Origin: Collybia mongolica | Lineage: Eukaryota; Basidiomycota; Agaricomycetes; Agaricales; Clitocybaceae | Length of the DNA stretch: 64,000 bases | Direction of reading: 5' to 3' | Assembly (NCBI GenBank): GCA_013420905.1 | Contig: JAAXNY010000001.1 | Location: 4,030,001 to 4,094,000, forward strand | In this document: positions 48,822 through 60,119 of the stretch, piece by piece | Layout of the letters: every line of letters begins with the position of its first letter | How positions within the stretch are numbered: position 1 is the first letter of the stretch | Translations under genes and position numbers: made by a program | The notes under the pieces: model-generated | What the model was told of the DNA's origin: nothing | Databases searched by the model: none | The model's input: only the letters and a program-made list of their open reading frames with translations

Positions 48822-49541
48822 ATGTTCAGTCTGATTCGCAGGATCTCCCACTCCGTGATTCCTCGTCCGGATAGGCCGTGGGCGGATGATCGTGAGTTGA
48901 CGCCGCGCGCTGCTCTGTTGAAAAAAAACGCGTTCTGATCTTTGGTTTCTCGTACGTACTTTCCGTGACATCTAGCAACATCCAATGCACCCCAGAAAGG
49001 GCGGAAGAGGCGCTTGAGCTCTACAGACAGAGATCTCGACCCCGACATGGAACAGGCGAACAAGAAGAAAGTCAGGGAAGAAAGTGTGGCTTCATCTGTT
49101 ACAGACGTAGCACATGACGGATCTTCGGTACTGCTCCATGAGGCAGAGGGAGTAAAGGAAGTAACGGAAGGGGTGAAGGAAGTGGAAATAAAAGAGACTG
49201 CGGCCCCAGAAAGTATCCCTCTACCCGCCGAGGAATCGGATGAATTGGACGAACCAGCCTCTGGTAACACTCCACCGCCAGAAACGGAGAAGTATGAGAG
49301 CACCGTGACCGAAACCACATCCGCTACCAACGTGCCGGGGTTGAACGGGAGACCGGAGGCAGCAGACGACCTATTAACCCCCGAACAGGCCGCCTCGGTG
49401 CTCGATCATGCCGAGGCGGAGACAGCGGTTTTAGCAGAGGTGCCTTCGGAGGAGGGGCCTACTCTCCCTTTAGGTGGTGCAGCGGGAATGAGGCGAAGTG
49501 CTCGAAGCAAAACGAAAGAAGACACATCTACCAAGGATTGA
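48822..49541 (+). CDS. acidic protein of unknown function
   Basis: Two exons joined over an intron at about 48890-48979. Exon 1 gives MFSLIRRISHSVIPRPDRPW and ADD; exon 2 continues PTSNAPQKGRKRRLSSTDRD, then a long Glu-rich low-complexity tail (repeated EGVKEV, PAEESDELDEP) and ends with a basic patch MRRSARSKTKED. About 210 residues. The KGRKRRLSS stretch could be a nuclear localisation signal and a kinase site. There is no domain I recognise, and the tail looks disordered. It is divergent from the seryl-tRNA synthetase gene. Start choice: the first ATG that opens straight into the conserved-looking ISHSVIPRPDRPWADD. Confidence 0.6.
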
Positions 49542-50641
49542 CGCTCATCACAATTCTCATTCATGTATGATCTGGATACCCTTTGCATTATTGGAAGTCT
49601 TACCAACTATATCTGTTGTCTTTTTACTACTTATCTTGTATCGCTGACTTTGGTATGCGCTTGTACACGTTTGTTGGATGCTTATTTAAATTATCCACCT
49701 GAAAGGGTCTCTTTATGGCACACATCTTCCTGCTCATGTACGATCGTCACATACATGCTGCTACTAGTGTATACCTTTCACCGTCCTAATTCAATGCTAG
49801 CAAACACCCTTTTACAATAGGACTTACGCTGCCGGATCGAAAAGTACGGCAATATTGTATCGCACCGCCACGTCTTTCCCGATTAACCCTCAGTACTCGC
49901 TAGGCAACTTCCTCCCGCAAAAAACATGCCACTACCATCATGAGCCCACCTAGCTTAATTTGTTGATGAACTTTCTTTTCTTGTACATCACTGGTCAGAT
50001 GATGAGCAGTTCTCAAGGGAAAGATCAGGGAGGTAGTCATATCAAAAGTTTCCATCCCTCTACTGTTTAGCCATATCATATCATACATCATACTGAGCGT
50101 GGCATATCTCTACAGAGCCGCACCAATGGTGCGTGTTTTCACTGTCAGACGCATCAACGAAACAACACAGACCCAGATGGACTTACAACTCCCTCGACGC
50201 CACGACAAGAACGCGTGTTCTCAAGATTTGATCGAGAGATCGGCTTCCCCTCCGCAATCACATACTTCCTAAGAATACTACCTATCTTTGCACACTTGGA
50301 AGGTACTGAAATGAAGGAATGCCCGGATGGCTTGGCCGTACATCACGAAAACAGGCCACGATATTGTCTGTAGAACAAGCGCCGTGTACGACACCTGGCC
50401 GTGTTCTAGCCTAATACACGCCTTGTGATATGGGCGAACTCTCGGGTCACAAGTAATATCATGTTCTTTGCACCTGCATCGCTACATATGCCTGCCACCG
50501 GCATCGCGGACCTAATGCATGCGACAAGCGGGTTCCTATATAACTCCCTCAACCCATGTCTGTTTCAATTTCTTCCTGGTACTATTCTCCCCCAGTATCT
50601 GTGGCCCAACTTGACTTCTACGGGACGGCAAGGGCTCTGCC
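49542..50641. other. intergenic, no gene recognised
   Basis: 1.1 kb with only short ORFs. An ORF at 50556-50957 overlaps the next gene in another frame and is likely spurious. Should contain the promoter of the gene at 50642. Confidence 0.55.
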
Positions 50642-52639
50642 ATGCTTGACTTTATCTATCGCTGGCTACCAAAGGCCGAGCCTGCCAAGTCCGATGATGA
50701 TTTCCGCCTTCCATTCCCTGTCACGGAAAAGGCGAGGTGGAAGAAACACGATCTTCAGCCCCTCTCCACTTCTATTGGCCCCCCCATACCGCCGCTGTAC
50801 CCTCAGTCACTTACTGGGTTTGACAGTCACCACAGTCAATGGCAACGTCCCCAACATGCCCAGAGTCGTGCTGGGCCGTCCAATGTTGCATGGATTCGTA
50901 CTGAGCCTGAGGTCGCCCCTGGGAATGAAGCAATACCCGTCATGCTACCGAGTTTAGCCCCACCTGCCGTCATCAGAATACCATCCAATCCCCACTTCCA
51001 CCCAATCGGCAGGTCCGTTTCATCGCCACCGACTTCACCATCCTATTCCTCTGCTTCTTCTTCTTCATCATCTTCCTTCTCGGGCGCGCCTGCTTCAAAG
51101 TGGAACCTGAAGCTGAACACCGCCACAGCCTTCTCGCAAAGCACACACTCTTTGCGTCTTGACTCACGTCCTTACACAACCAGCACGGACCTTTTCGGCT
51201 ATGCCAACCAATATCCACTAGTCAAACAACTGTCGCCGATAGCAGAGCAGGATTATTTCTCTCCAGAATCGCTCCGTCGGACGAAACCATTGCCAAGTGC
51301 TTCAGACAATGATGCTTCACCTTCTGTGTCCTATTCATACACCAACCCGAGCCCAGGGGGCTCGCAGAGTTCCGAAATCACACGTAGGTCCTTTTAGCCT
51401 CGCGTGGCTTTCATCTTATTTTCATGAGCCGTTAATGCTTATCTCTTAACAGGGCCTTCTCCGAGTTATTCCCATCCATTCATCACACGCCAACTCAACA
51501 GAACCATTTCACAAACGTCGTCGCGAACGCACGTCTCCACTGCCTCAGTACCTCGTCATTCCACGCAGTCATCTCCACCACCCAGTATCCCACCACTTAA
51601 CTTAACCCCGCCTTTTCCCGGGCCTCATCCAAGCCAAAATGGAAATGGACCACCCCTCAGACCACGAAGGTCAACTATGGTGGCCATGCCCACGATCACC
51701 GGTAGTTCAGGGTCGGAAGGGTATATTGACGATGTGTATGGTGGTGACGAGGACCTTGAGTCACTCCATGCAGAGAGCTTTGTCACTGCTAGCGATGCTA
51801 TCGGTGACCATGCTCCCCTTTCTCCAACATGTGAGGAGGAGGATACCACAGATGTGCACTCTCACATCGACGCCGAAAGATCACGGACGACGAGCTTTCC
51901 ATCCGTACATTCTGGGAGATCTCGACCATCTGCCTCGGAGTCTTTCATTAGCAGGAGATGGAACCGTGATGTCGCTTTGGGTTCTGGTGTAGTTACATTT
52001 AGAGCGAAGCGCCAGTTGATATCAGCTACACCGGCGTTCTGGGCGTTCTGGCTAGGCTTTGTCTGCCCTTTCCTTTGGCTAGTTGGAGGCTGGCATTTTA
52101 CCCGTTTCGGGGAACAGCCTCCACGGCTTACGTTCTGGGAGTTTTACTTCAATGCTGGATATTGGAAAGACAAGTTGTGTGCGGGAAAGCGACGCAAATC
52201 TCTGCCACAAGACGCCAGCATGGTAACAGTGACAACAACATCCCACCACCCGCTCCCAAAGTGGGTTGCTGAGAAGCAGAGTTCGGAAGTTGGTCGGGCG
52301 AGGCTGAATGATCCCAAACGTTCTTTGCGGGGCATTTCGTTTGGCTACCCCTTTATTCCTCGACCCGTTCAGCTAGTTCCAAGAGGCCCCGCCGCATGGA
52401 GCGTTAGGTTGACACGTCGCATCTTTGAAACCATCCAACAACCAAATCGCCTGTTTGATCATTTCTACGGCGTCAAGCTCAAGGAAGTGCGCGGTCGGCC
52501 AGAATCGGGTAGGAGAATGTTCGACCCATGGATCCAGCGGTGTCGGTATGCGTTATGCTATGCTCTCGTTTTACTATGCGTTGGACTATGTTCGGCATGC
52601 ACATATTTAATTATCTATAATACACGACAGCTCCGCTGA
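50642..52639 (+). CDS. Ser/Pro-rich protein with C-terminal membrane segments, unknown function
   Basis: Two exons (50642-51383, 51453-52639) give 642 residues. Residues 1 to ~430 are Ser/Pro-rich and disordered (Ser runs near 51055-51085). The C-terminal third looks folded: RRWNRDVALGSGVVTFRAKR leads into a first hydrophobic segment FWAFWLGFVCPFLWLVGGW and a conserved-looking FGEQPPRLTFWEFYFNAGYW. A second segment (CYALVLLCVGLCSACTYLI) sits close to the C-terminus. A two-pass protein with a large cytosolic N-terminus is therefore likely. I do not recognise the family. The layout resembles cell-cortex or ER proteins of basidiomycetes, but no function can be given. Confidence 0.8.
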
Positions 52640-53213
52640 GAGCTCAAGTTTGTACCAATGTGTTTTTACCATGTATTTGTACATACAGAATATGAGTCTT
52701 AGAAATTGAAAAGTATGAAAAGACAATAATGAATATCCTGGGACCAAAATTGCTCAGTCTCTTTGGTATGTAAGCTCTGCAGGGATGAATGGAATTAACC
52801 GTTGGGTGGATGGAGAATTTGGACAAATAATGCGGTTTTCAGCATGCCTGATTGGTTGATTTGTGGCTTCCAAAGAAGTCACAAGGCATGACTGCTGGGG
52901 GCTACGTGGATCCTGGGATCATACACCCGGAGAAACGACGGTTCCACATTCCTCCACAATGCGGTGACACGTAGGAAGTGCACAAGGCTTTGTACAGAGG
53001 TCGGGCTATGTTTTTGGTCAGTGGGACTGTTTAGGTTGGGTTTTGGCAGAATAGCAAGCTATTAGGATGATATTCCAAGGAATACTAATTGAGCCGTTGT
53101 TCGGTGGTGGATCAGATGTCACGTTGGGCTACCACAGCCACAAAATTGGAAGTTCCTCCTGCCACCACACATATCCACGCCTGCGCTATCTTCTCAGCGC
53201 GGGATGACCGCCA
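52640..53213. promoter_or_regulatory. intergenic region upstream of IRE1
   Basis: 574 bases, between two genes on the plus strand. Nothing recognised apart from AT-rich 3' sequence of the left gene and presumed IRE1 promoter. Confidence 0.5.
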
Positions 53214-56200
53214 ATGGCGCCGATACTCTACCTCCCAATACTCCTCTTCACACTAACAGCTATATGTCTGGGGGAAATAGTTTCGTTGAGGTCGTCGCCT
53301 GGTCGATCCAGAGCGTTGGCTGAGCGAGGGAGTGCAGCTTTTGAACAGCGCTTTTTACCTTCGGACTCAGAAGATAAACCAGACTTGCCTGGTGAGCTGG
53401 ACCTGTTGGATGTAGTACTCGTAGCTTCTGTGGATGGCAAGTTTCATGCCCTCAATAGGACATCTGGAAACATACTGTGGTCCATGACATCCTTTCCCTC
53501 TTCCACCAGCATCTCCGCTCCAGCAACTTTAGGCCCACTCGTTCGCACGAACCATATCGACTATGATCCAGATCTCACTGATGAACATACCAACCAGGAA
53601 CTATACGTCGTCGAACCGCAGTCTGGGGACATCTATGTTATGGCGACCCCCACGAGTCCTCTCCAACGCTTTCCATTTTCAATGTCAGAACTTGTTGACA
53701 TGTCACCGTTCACTTTCTCTGGGAGCCAGGACCGCCGTATCTTTGTTGGGCGTAAAGAGACCTCGCTCTTGCTAATTGAGCTGGAAACCGGCAAAGTCAA
53801 AGCAACCCTCAACTCCGAGTGTCCCTGGGACCCGTCCGACGACCAAAATGAGGATGACTCAGAAGTTGATTTGGATGAATTGGAAGGGAGTCAATCACAG
53901 ACGTCGGCCCCAACAGAAGTATTCATTGGTCGCACTGGTGAGTTGGAGTATCTCTTTCAAGGGACTTTATCACTAAAAATGACGTTGAAAGATTATTACA
54001 TATCCATTCTTCCCGGCCCCGCCGGCAAGAACTCTGCACTTCGAAGGGCGCCCGTTCAGAACCTATCCTTCTCTGCCTACGGCCCAAATAATCGAGACAA
54101 CTATATGCAAGCGTCTTACAAACGTACCAAGGATGATTGTTATATTCAAAGCCTTCCAAGTGGTGATATCCTATCGTTCAAAGGGAGTTCCAGTAGGAAA
54201 AGAATATCGGGCGACTCCCACCTACTTTGGATGCAACACTTTACTAATCCAATGTTAGTGTCGTGCACAATGGTATACCCCGTATGCTGATGTTAGTATT
54301 CAGTGTAGCCATTTTTGATGTTCTTCACAAGAACCCTTCGACACCAGTTTCTCGCAATGCCATGGTTCTCCTGCAGCCTCGGCCTCAACTACAAGATGTA
54401 CTACCAAACCTCACGCCAGAAACCACCACGGCTCGCTTGCCCAACCTCGATTCTGCTTATGTCGGTATTGTCAAAGAGACGGGAAGTCTTTTTGCAATGA
54501 CTCCTGGACGATTTCCTCTCGTCGCTTTTGGTGGAGTAGAAAGTCATGCAAGAGGCCACCTCATCGACGCTCCAACAGAAGACGATGGTATTCCCACTGA
54601 AGTAGACGCTATCACCCGAGCGCGGAAATATAAGGAGAGGATGGAGGCATGGGAGAGAGAACGATGTCACGATGATAGTAATGATCGAAGGTGTTTAGTC
54701 GGCGTTCGCAAGCTGGAAGATGGTGATGGCCATGCAAGCAGGATGAAGAGGCTATTGGACGGCCCAGTTGATGGTAGGTTCCCCGCACTGTTGCCAGGCC
54801 GTGGAGGAGCACAGCCAGTTGAGGACATTCCTACCAACAATGAGACGATAGCACTACCGACTGGAACTGGGAGCTCCTTGAATGGAACACATGATACTAT
54901 CGAAGGATGGACCAAAGCTGCGCGAGGAAACCTTTGGGAGGCATTGGCTGTTACCTTTATTCTAGGCGTCGTCTCCCTCTGGTTCGCGATAAAACGATTT
55001 AAAAACACGAGGAACAAATTCGTGGTGACAGCCGCAGAGAAAGAGCCCCCGAAAACAGTCGAAGCTCCCATAGCCAAGGCATCAAATGGCATGGCCCTTT
55101 CAACACAATCTTCCCTCAATTCGCCTGACGAGACCCCTCCGCTTTCTGCACAAGAATCGCTGCCTTCTCATCCCCTAAAATCTACCAGCTTTGTCATCAA
55201 AAGCCCACCAGTGCCAAATGGCACCGCAGTTGATGATGGTGATGAGAGTGAACGAGAAGGCGAGGGTGAGGGTGAGGGTGGGGTCCCTGCAACCCCGGGT
55301 AGAAGAAAGGTGCGGAGAGGCAAACGAGGGAAGAAAAAGAAGGCTGGGGTTGTGGCATCTGAGGACGGGGCGGAAGAGAAGACACCTGCAGGCGATTTCG
55401 GGAATAGGGGGTCCGATTCTTCACCCTCGTCCCTAGTAATAAATTCACCAAAGCCTCCGCCCAACGTACCATCCTTGGTCGTGTCGGACACTATTCTTGG
55501 TAAATTTCAAGAATGTCCTGCGTACTGATGAATTAATGTCGTAATTAACAGGCTTTGGTTCGCATGGCACCGTCGTATTTCAGGGATCTTTGCAGGGTCG
55601 TGCCGTTGCCGTCAAACGCCTACTTCAAGACTTCGTGACACTCGCCTCGCGTGAAGTGAGCATTCTACAGGATAGCGACGACCATCCCAATGTCATCCGA
55701 TACTATTATCAAGAGGCACATGCCAACTTTCTTTATATCGCTCTAGAACTATGTCCAGCCTCCCTGGCGGATATCGTAGAGTGCCCTGACAGAGACCAGT
55801 GGAGAGATATTGCCATCAACTTCGACCCGAAGAAGGCATTAAAGCAAATCACCAGCGGGTTGAGACATCTCCACGCCCTCAAACTGGTACATCGCGATAT
55901 CAAACCCCAAAACATTCTAGTGTCCGGGGCAAAGCCTCCGGTGGGTGGGGTCGGGAAACCGATCTACCGCATGTTGATTTCTGATTTTGGTCTATGCAAG
56001 AGACTCGATGTGGATCAAACAAGCTTCTTACCGACGGCGCAGGGTGCTATGGGGGCTGGTACTGTCGGCTGGCGCGCACCTGAAATCCTGCGAGGGGATG
56101 TGAAGTTAGACGAGTTTGGGGATGACCATTCGATGTCTTCTCGTGGAAGCACTGGCACTGTGATAGGGACCCCAACATCTACCACCGCGAAACCAACGCG

Positions 56201-56980
56201 ACTCACTAAATCTGTGGACATTTTTGCGTTGGGCTGTCTGTTCTACTATACACTCACGAATGGGGCCCATCCGTTCGGGGACCGGTTTGAGCGGGAAGTG
56301 AACATCTTGAAGGACGCCAAAAATTTAGAGGCTTTAGAGAGATTTGGTGAAGAGGGGGCTGAGGCAGCCGATTTGATCAATGCGATGCTGAATCCTGAGG
56401 CTTATGAACGGTAAGTGGTTATTCTCTTGATGTAACACACAGCTATTAAACACTATTTGATGGTGCAGACCTGATACGATGACGTGTCTACTCCATCCAT
56501 TCTTTTGGGATCCTGGCCGAAGGTTGAACTTCCTACAAGACGCATCAGACCGATTTGAAATCATGTGCCGGGATCCAAAGGATCCCTATCTCCTTACTCT
56601 AGAAAGAGACGCCTTCAGCATTGTTGGAAATGATTGGCATTCGCGCCTCGACAAAATATTTATTGACAATTTGGGCAAATTCCGGAAATACGACGGAAGG
56701 TCCGTCCAAGACTTGTTGCGTGCTCTCCGGAACAAGGTCCGTCCTGTTTGACTATTCTTTGGATTTTGTTGAACTATTGTGCTCACGCTGACAATAGAAA
56801 CATCACTATCAAGACTTGCCGGACAATGTAAAGCGCCACCTTGGGCCCATGCCAGAAGGATTCTTGTCCTATTTCACCAGACGTTATCCCCGGCTCTTTC
56901 TTCATGTCCATTCTGTTATCGGGAGCACTGGCCTACGCAGCGAATCGATGTTTAGATCATACTTCGAGCTCCCAGAGTGA
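53214..56980 (+). CDS. IRE1: IRE1: ER-stress sensor kinase/endoribonuclease
   Basis: Five exons (53214-54253, 54304-55499, 55552-56410, 56469-56736, 56798-56980) join in frame to 1181 residues. A signal peptide (MAPILYLPILLFTLTAICLG) precedes the lumenal sensor with PQQ-like blades (VLVASVDGKFHALNRTSGNI, LYVVEPQSGDIYVM). One membrane helix follows (LAVTFILGVVSLWFAI), then a basic linker (VRRGKRGKKKKAG), the kinase domain (GFGSHGTVVFQG, AVAVKRLL, HRDIKPQNIL, SDFGLCK, GWRAPEIL) and the KEN RNase (GNDWHSRLD, YDGRSVQDLLRALRNKKHHY). The RNKKHHY segment carries the catalytic Asn and His of the RNase. It cleaves HAC1/XBP1-type mRNA in the unfolded protein response. A Ser/Thr-rich insert (EFGDDHSMSSRGSTGTVIG and on) sits between APE and the DIFALG helix. 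All key residues are intact. Confidence 0.96.
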
Positions 56981-57625
56981 CCTCGTTGCGACATCGTCGT
57001 TTGTTCTTTGTTGTACATTGCACACAGCTGTCATAGGATTTATCGCACTGCACCACACATATTTATACCTTTTCCCCCCATCTGTATCTTGTACACACGC
57101 CTGTTCTTTTTATATAGCTAACTTTTTATGGATCGTAGACGAATGGATAAATCAATTGTTTCTTCAGCAATTGATGACGTAAGTGAGCCATATCATTTTG
57201 AGAAGAGCTTAAGCTTAAATCCTAACTAACATAAGTACGCGCCTTCCCTTCCAAGGGCTTCCTACTAGTGGGACACACCATTGGGCCTAAGTCAACTCCC
57301 TGTCGATCTCCCTGGCTAATAGAGCGCGTGTGCTCCATTCTGTGGACCAAATTCGAACAATAAGCCTTATTGTTGTCGAGTCAGGCATTCTGGACATGAC
57401 CATGATGCCAGTTCCACACTCAATTGTTCTTAAAACCTCACTAAGTCACCTCCCCACGTTCAACCTTGTTGTTGGTGAGTACTTGAAGTTGTAGCTCCCA
57501 GAGCCATTATCAACGTTACAAGGACTTCGTTTCTCCCCACCCCCACAGCTCTTGGATCGTAGCGTAAGTCAATTCCTATTTACACCGGTTTACTTCGTCC
57601 ACTCACATATAGGATAGGAATTAGG
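56981..57625. other. intergenic
   Basis: 645 bases between IRE1 and an F-box gene on the same strand. No gene recognised. Pyrimidine-rich near 57060-57115. Confidence 0.6.
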
Positions 57626-59525
57626 ATGATAACGTCTCCTAGAGCAAAAATTACTCCACTACCTGGATCGTCTACGGAAGAAGGATCGTCAAAATCTTTT
57701 GACATCTGGAAATACAAAACTGCTGCAGTACGTGGAGACACTCGATCTGCTTCTTCCCCTCTTATTTGAATTATCGCCTCTCTAGACGACTATTTTACGA
57801 TCCAAACGCATCCAGGAGGCTAAGCAGATCAATGCTCAAGTCACAGCTTACAAACTCCCCTCTGAGGTTCTATCGAAGATATTTATAGCTTGTGCGAAGA
57901 AGTCCATTGATGACCCTACATGGTCTTGGGTCGGCCTTTCCTTCGTTTGCTCGACCTGGCGCAGAACCGCACTTGAGTGCCAGGAGTTATGGAGTTACAT
58001 AGATTTTTCGCACCCCAAGTGGACCTCGATCACTCTCTATCGTGCCAGAACGCTTCCCATTTCTATCCGGGCTATTGTCGATGCGAACAATCAGCGCTCA
58101 TTACTTTGCGCGCTTCAGTCTACGCCTACCATTCGCGACATTCATATCACCTCCTCAATATACGATATAGGTCAATTTATAGGCATACTGAAGCAACCGA
58201 ATCCCTTCCTCGAGACTCTCATTATAAATATTACGAAACCGGAGGATAACCACGATATCCGCTTCTCGAAGCGCACTTTTCAGACAACGGGACCTCCTTT
58301 ACCGAAGTTGAGGTACTTGGAATTGCACAGGTGCCCTTTTAGCCTCATCTTGCCACAATATACTGGCTTAACACACCTATCCCTCCATCATTTACCCTTT
58401 TCTGAACGACCATCACGCCAGGACTTCCTTTCCCTTATCGAGAAATTCGTGATGCTGGAGCATCTCACCCTTACACACGCATTTCCCAAGAATGTCGTCG
58501 CGGGGCATGCTATTCCGGGACGGCTTATTCAGCTCCCCAACCTGCGCGCTCTGTCTTTGACTGGTTCCGTTCAAGAGCTAGTTGACGTATTGGACTACAT
58601 CCTTCTACAGCCCGCGGCCTGCCTCCAGTGCTATGTTGATAAATTGGGCGACTTCAAAACTAATTTTTGGAGGTTAGCTAAAGTCATTGGTGGCCATTTC
58701 CGGGGGGCCGCATGGGCAATGCCCATCGACACGCTGGTCATCTCGGTTCGCGAGGACTCCTCTAGGTTTCTTAAGAACTATGAAATCAATCCTGATTTCC
58801 GACAAACCTTACGTGTCCGTGCATTTGGGGTCGACCCCAGACATGCTGATGCAGTTCTTGACCTTATCCTTGGCCCCGACTCTCATACGTCTAATGACGG
58901 TGTCATCGTTGCCACTCTGGCTACGATTTGGGATGCCCTTCCTTTGACAAATATTCATACTTTGACCCTCCAAAGTGTAGACGTTATCACTCAGAAATCT
59001 TGGCTAAGGCTTCTGTCAAGTCTACCCTCCTTGCGCGTCATTGACATAGTTGGGAATGCTCCATCCGGGCTTGTTTGGGCCCTTCTATTGAATGCCCGAT
59101 CTCATTCTCACTTAGAACACGACGATACCAATAAGATCCTGCTCCCACAATTGAATGACATCTATCTGCACAATGTCGATTGTTTTGCAGGAGGCTTGAT
59201 GGTCTCACAGTCGGCCCCTATCAACTCCCACAGTGATCTTGATGATTCAAGGTTTCTTGATGTTCTCATGGCATATTTAGAGGATCGACACAGATGCGGT
59301 TTCGGGGTTCGAAGCTTATGTTTATCGCGATGTATACGCGTGGCCCCAGAGACCATAGAGGAACTGAGGGAGTGCGTTTCACATTTGTGGTGGGACAATC
59401 ACGGGCGCTATGAGGGAGAAGAGCTCGATTCGGAAAGTCCTGCAACCTATCGCGGGCTCTGGCCTTTGGCGCACCCAGATCGACGCCACTTTTACAGGTT
59501 AAAGACCTTATTACACATGGAATGA
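57626..59525 (+). CDS. F-box protein, basidiomycete LRR-like type
   Basis: Two exons (57626-57727 and 57786-59525) give 613 residues. Exon 1 encodes MITSPRAKITPLPGSSTEE and a short tail; the splice keeps phase 0 (TAA/TTILRSK). A helix SKRIQEAKQINAQVTAYKLP leads into the F-box: LPSEVLSKIFIACAKKS then WVGLSFVCSTWRRTALECQE and LWSYIDFS. This would dock on Skp1 of an SCF ligase. The rest is an irregular leucine-rich solenoid (LRYLELHRCPFSLILP, LTHLSLHHLP, LEHLTLTHAFP, LRALSLTG, IHTLTLQSVDV) presumably for target binding. The long exon has no internal ATG for about 500 bases, so the start depends on exon 1; ATG 57626 is the only good one. Confidence 0.88.
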
Positions 59526-60119
59526 CCAGAACGCACTGGCAGAAAAACACAAACACATGGGGCGGTTAGTGTTTATGGCTATTAGAAATACATCGCGACA
59601 CAAGCATCTCTCTCACAAATCCTGGTTTAAATGCAATTAATTCTATGCATGTCACAATCAAATCAGAGTGATGTTTATCCACGTGGATCTGAGTTGATTC
59701 TCAGCAACGAGTGCCAGAGTGTGCCTTCATAGGGGCGCATGAGAAACTGATCCTGTCCAACCATTGACAGACATCGTAACCGTTGACTCGCCAACGACTC
59801 CACCAAAACACACATCCAAACTTAGAAACAACGCTCGAGTGTCTGGACATTGTATGCTGTGCACATCTGCTTTTAGATGGAAACAGACAGCCTGGCATAA
59901 GGGCACCGCAAATACCGGCGGTTTGATCGTCTGACACATGATAGCAGTTTTTTTTTTCGTCGTGGATATGTTCTTGTAGAATACGATTACCCTTCTAAGG
60001 TAGTGTTTCGAAAATTCGATCGGGATTTCCGCGGCGTGTGTGCGAATCACTGATCAAATTGATCTCGAGTGCTGATCGGCAAATCCCGCAAGGTTAATCC
60101 CAGGTTGAATCCGACCTCC
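59526..60119. other. intergenic
   Basis: Between the F-box stop and the JIP5 start. Contains minus-strand ORFs at 59701-60050 without motifs. Nothing recognised. Confidence 0.55.

Noticed and set aside
49014..49541. The acidic ORF taken as a stand-alone gene starting at 49014
   Set aside because: Frame, splice sites and the basic KGRKRRLSS stretch join it to an upstream exon starting at 48822.
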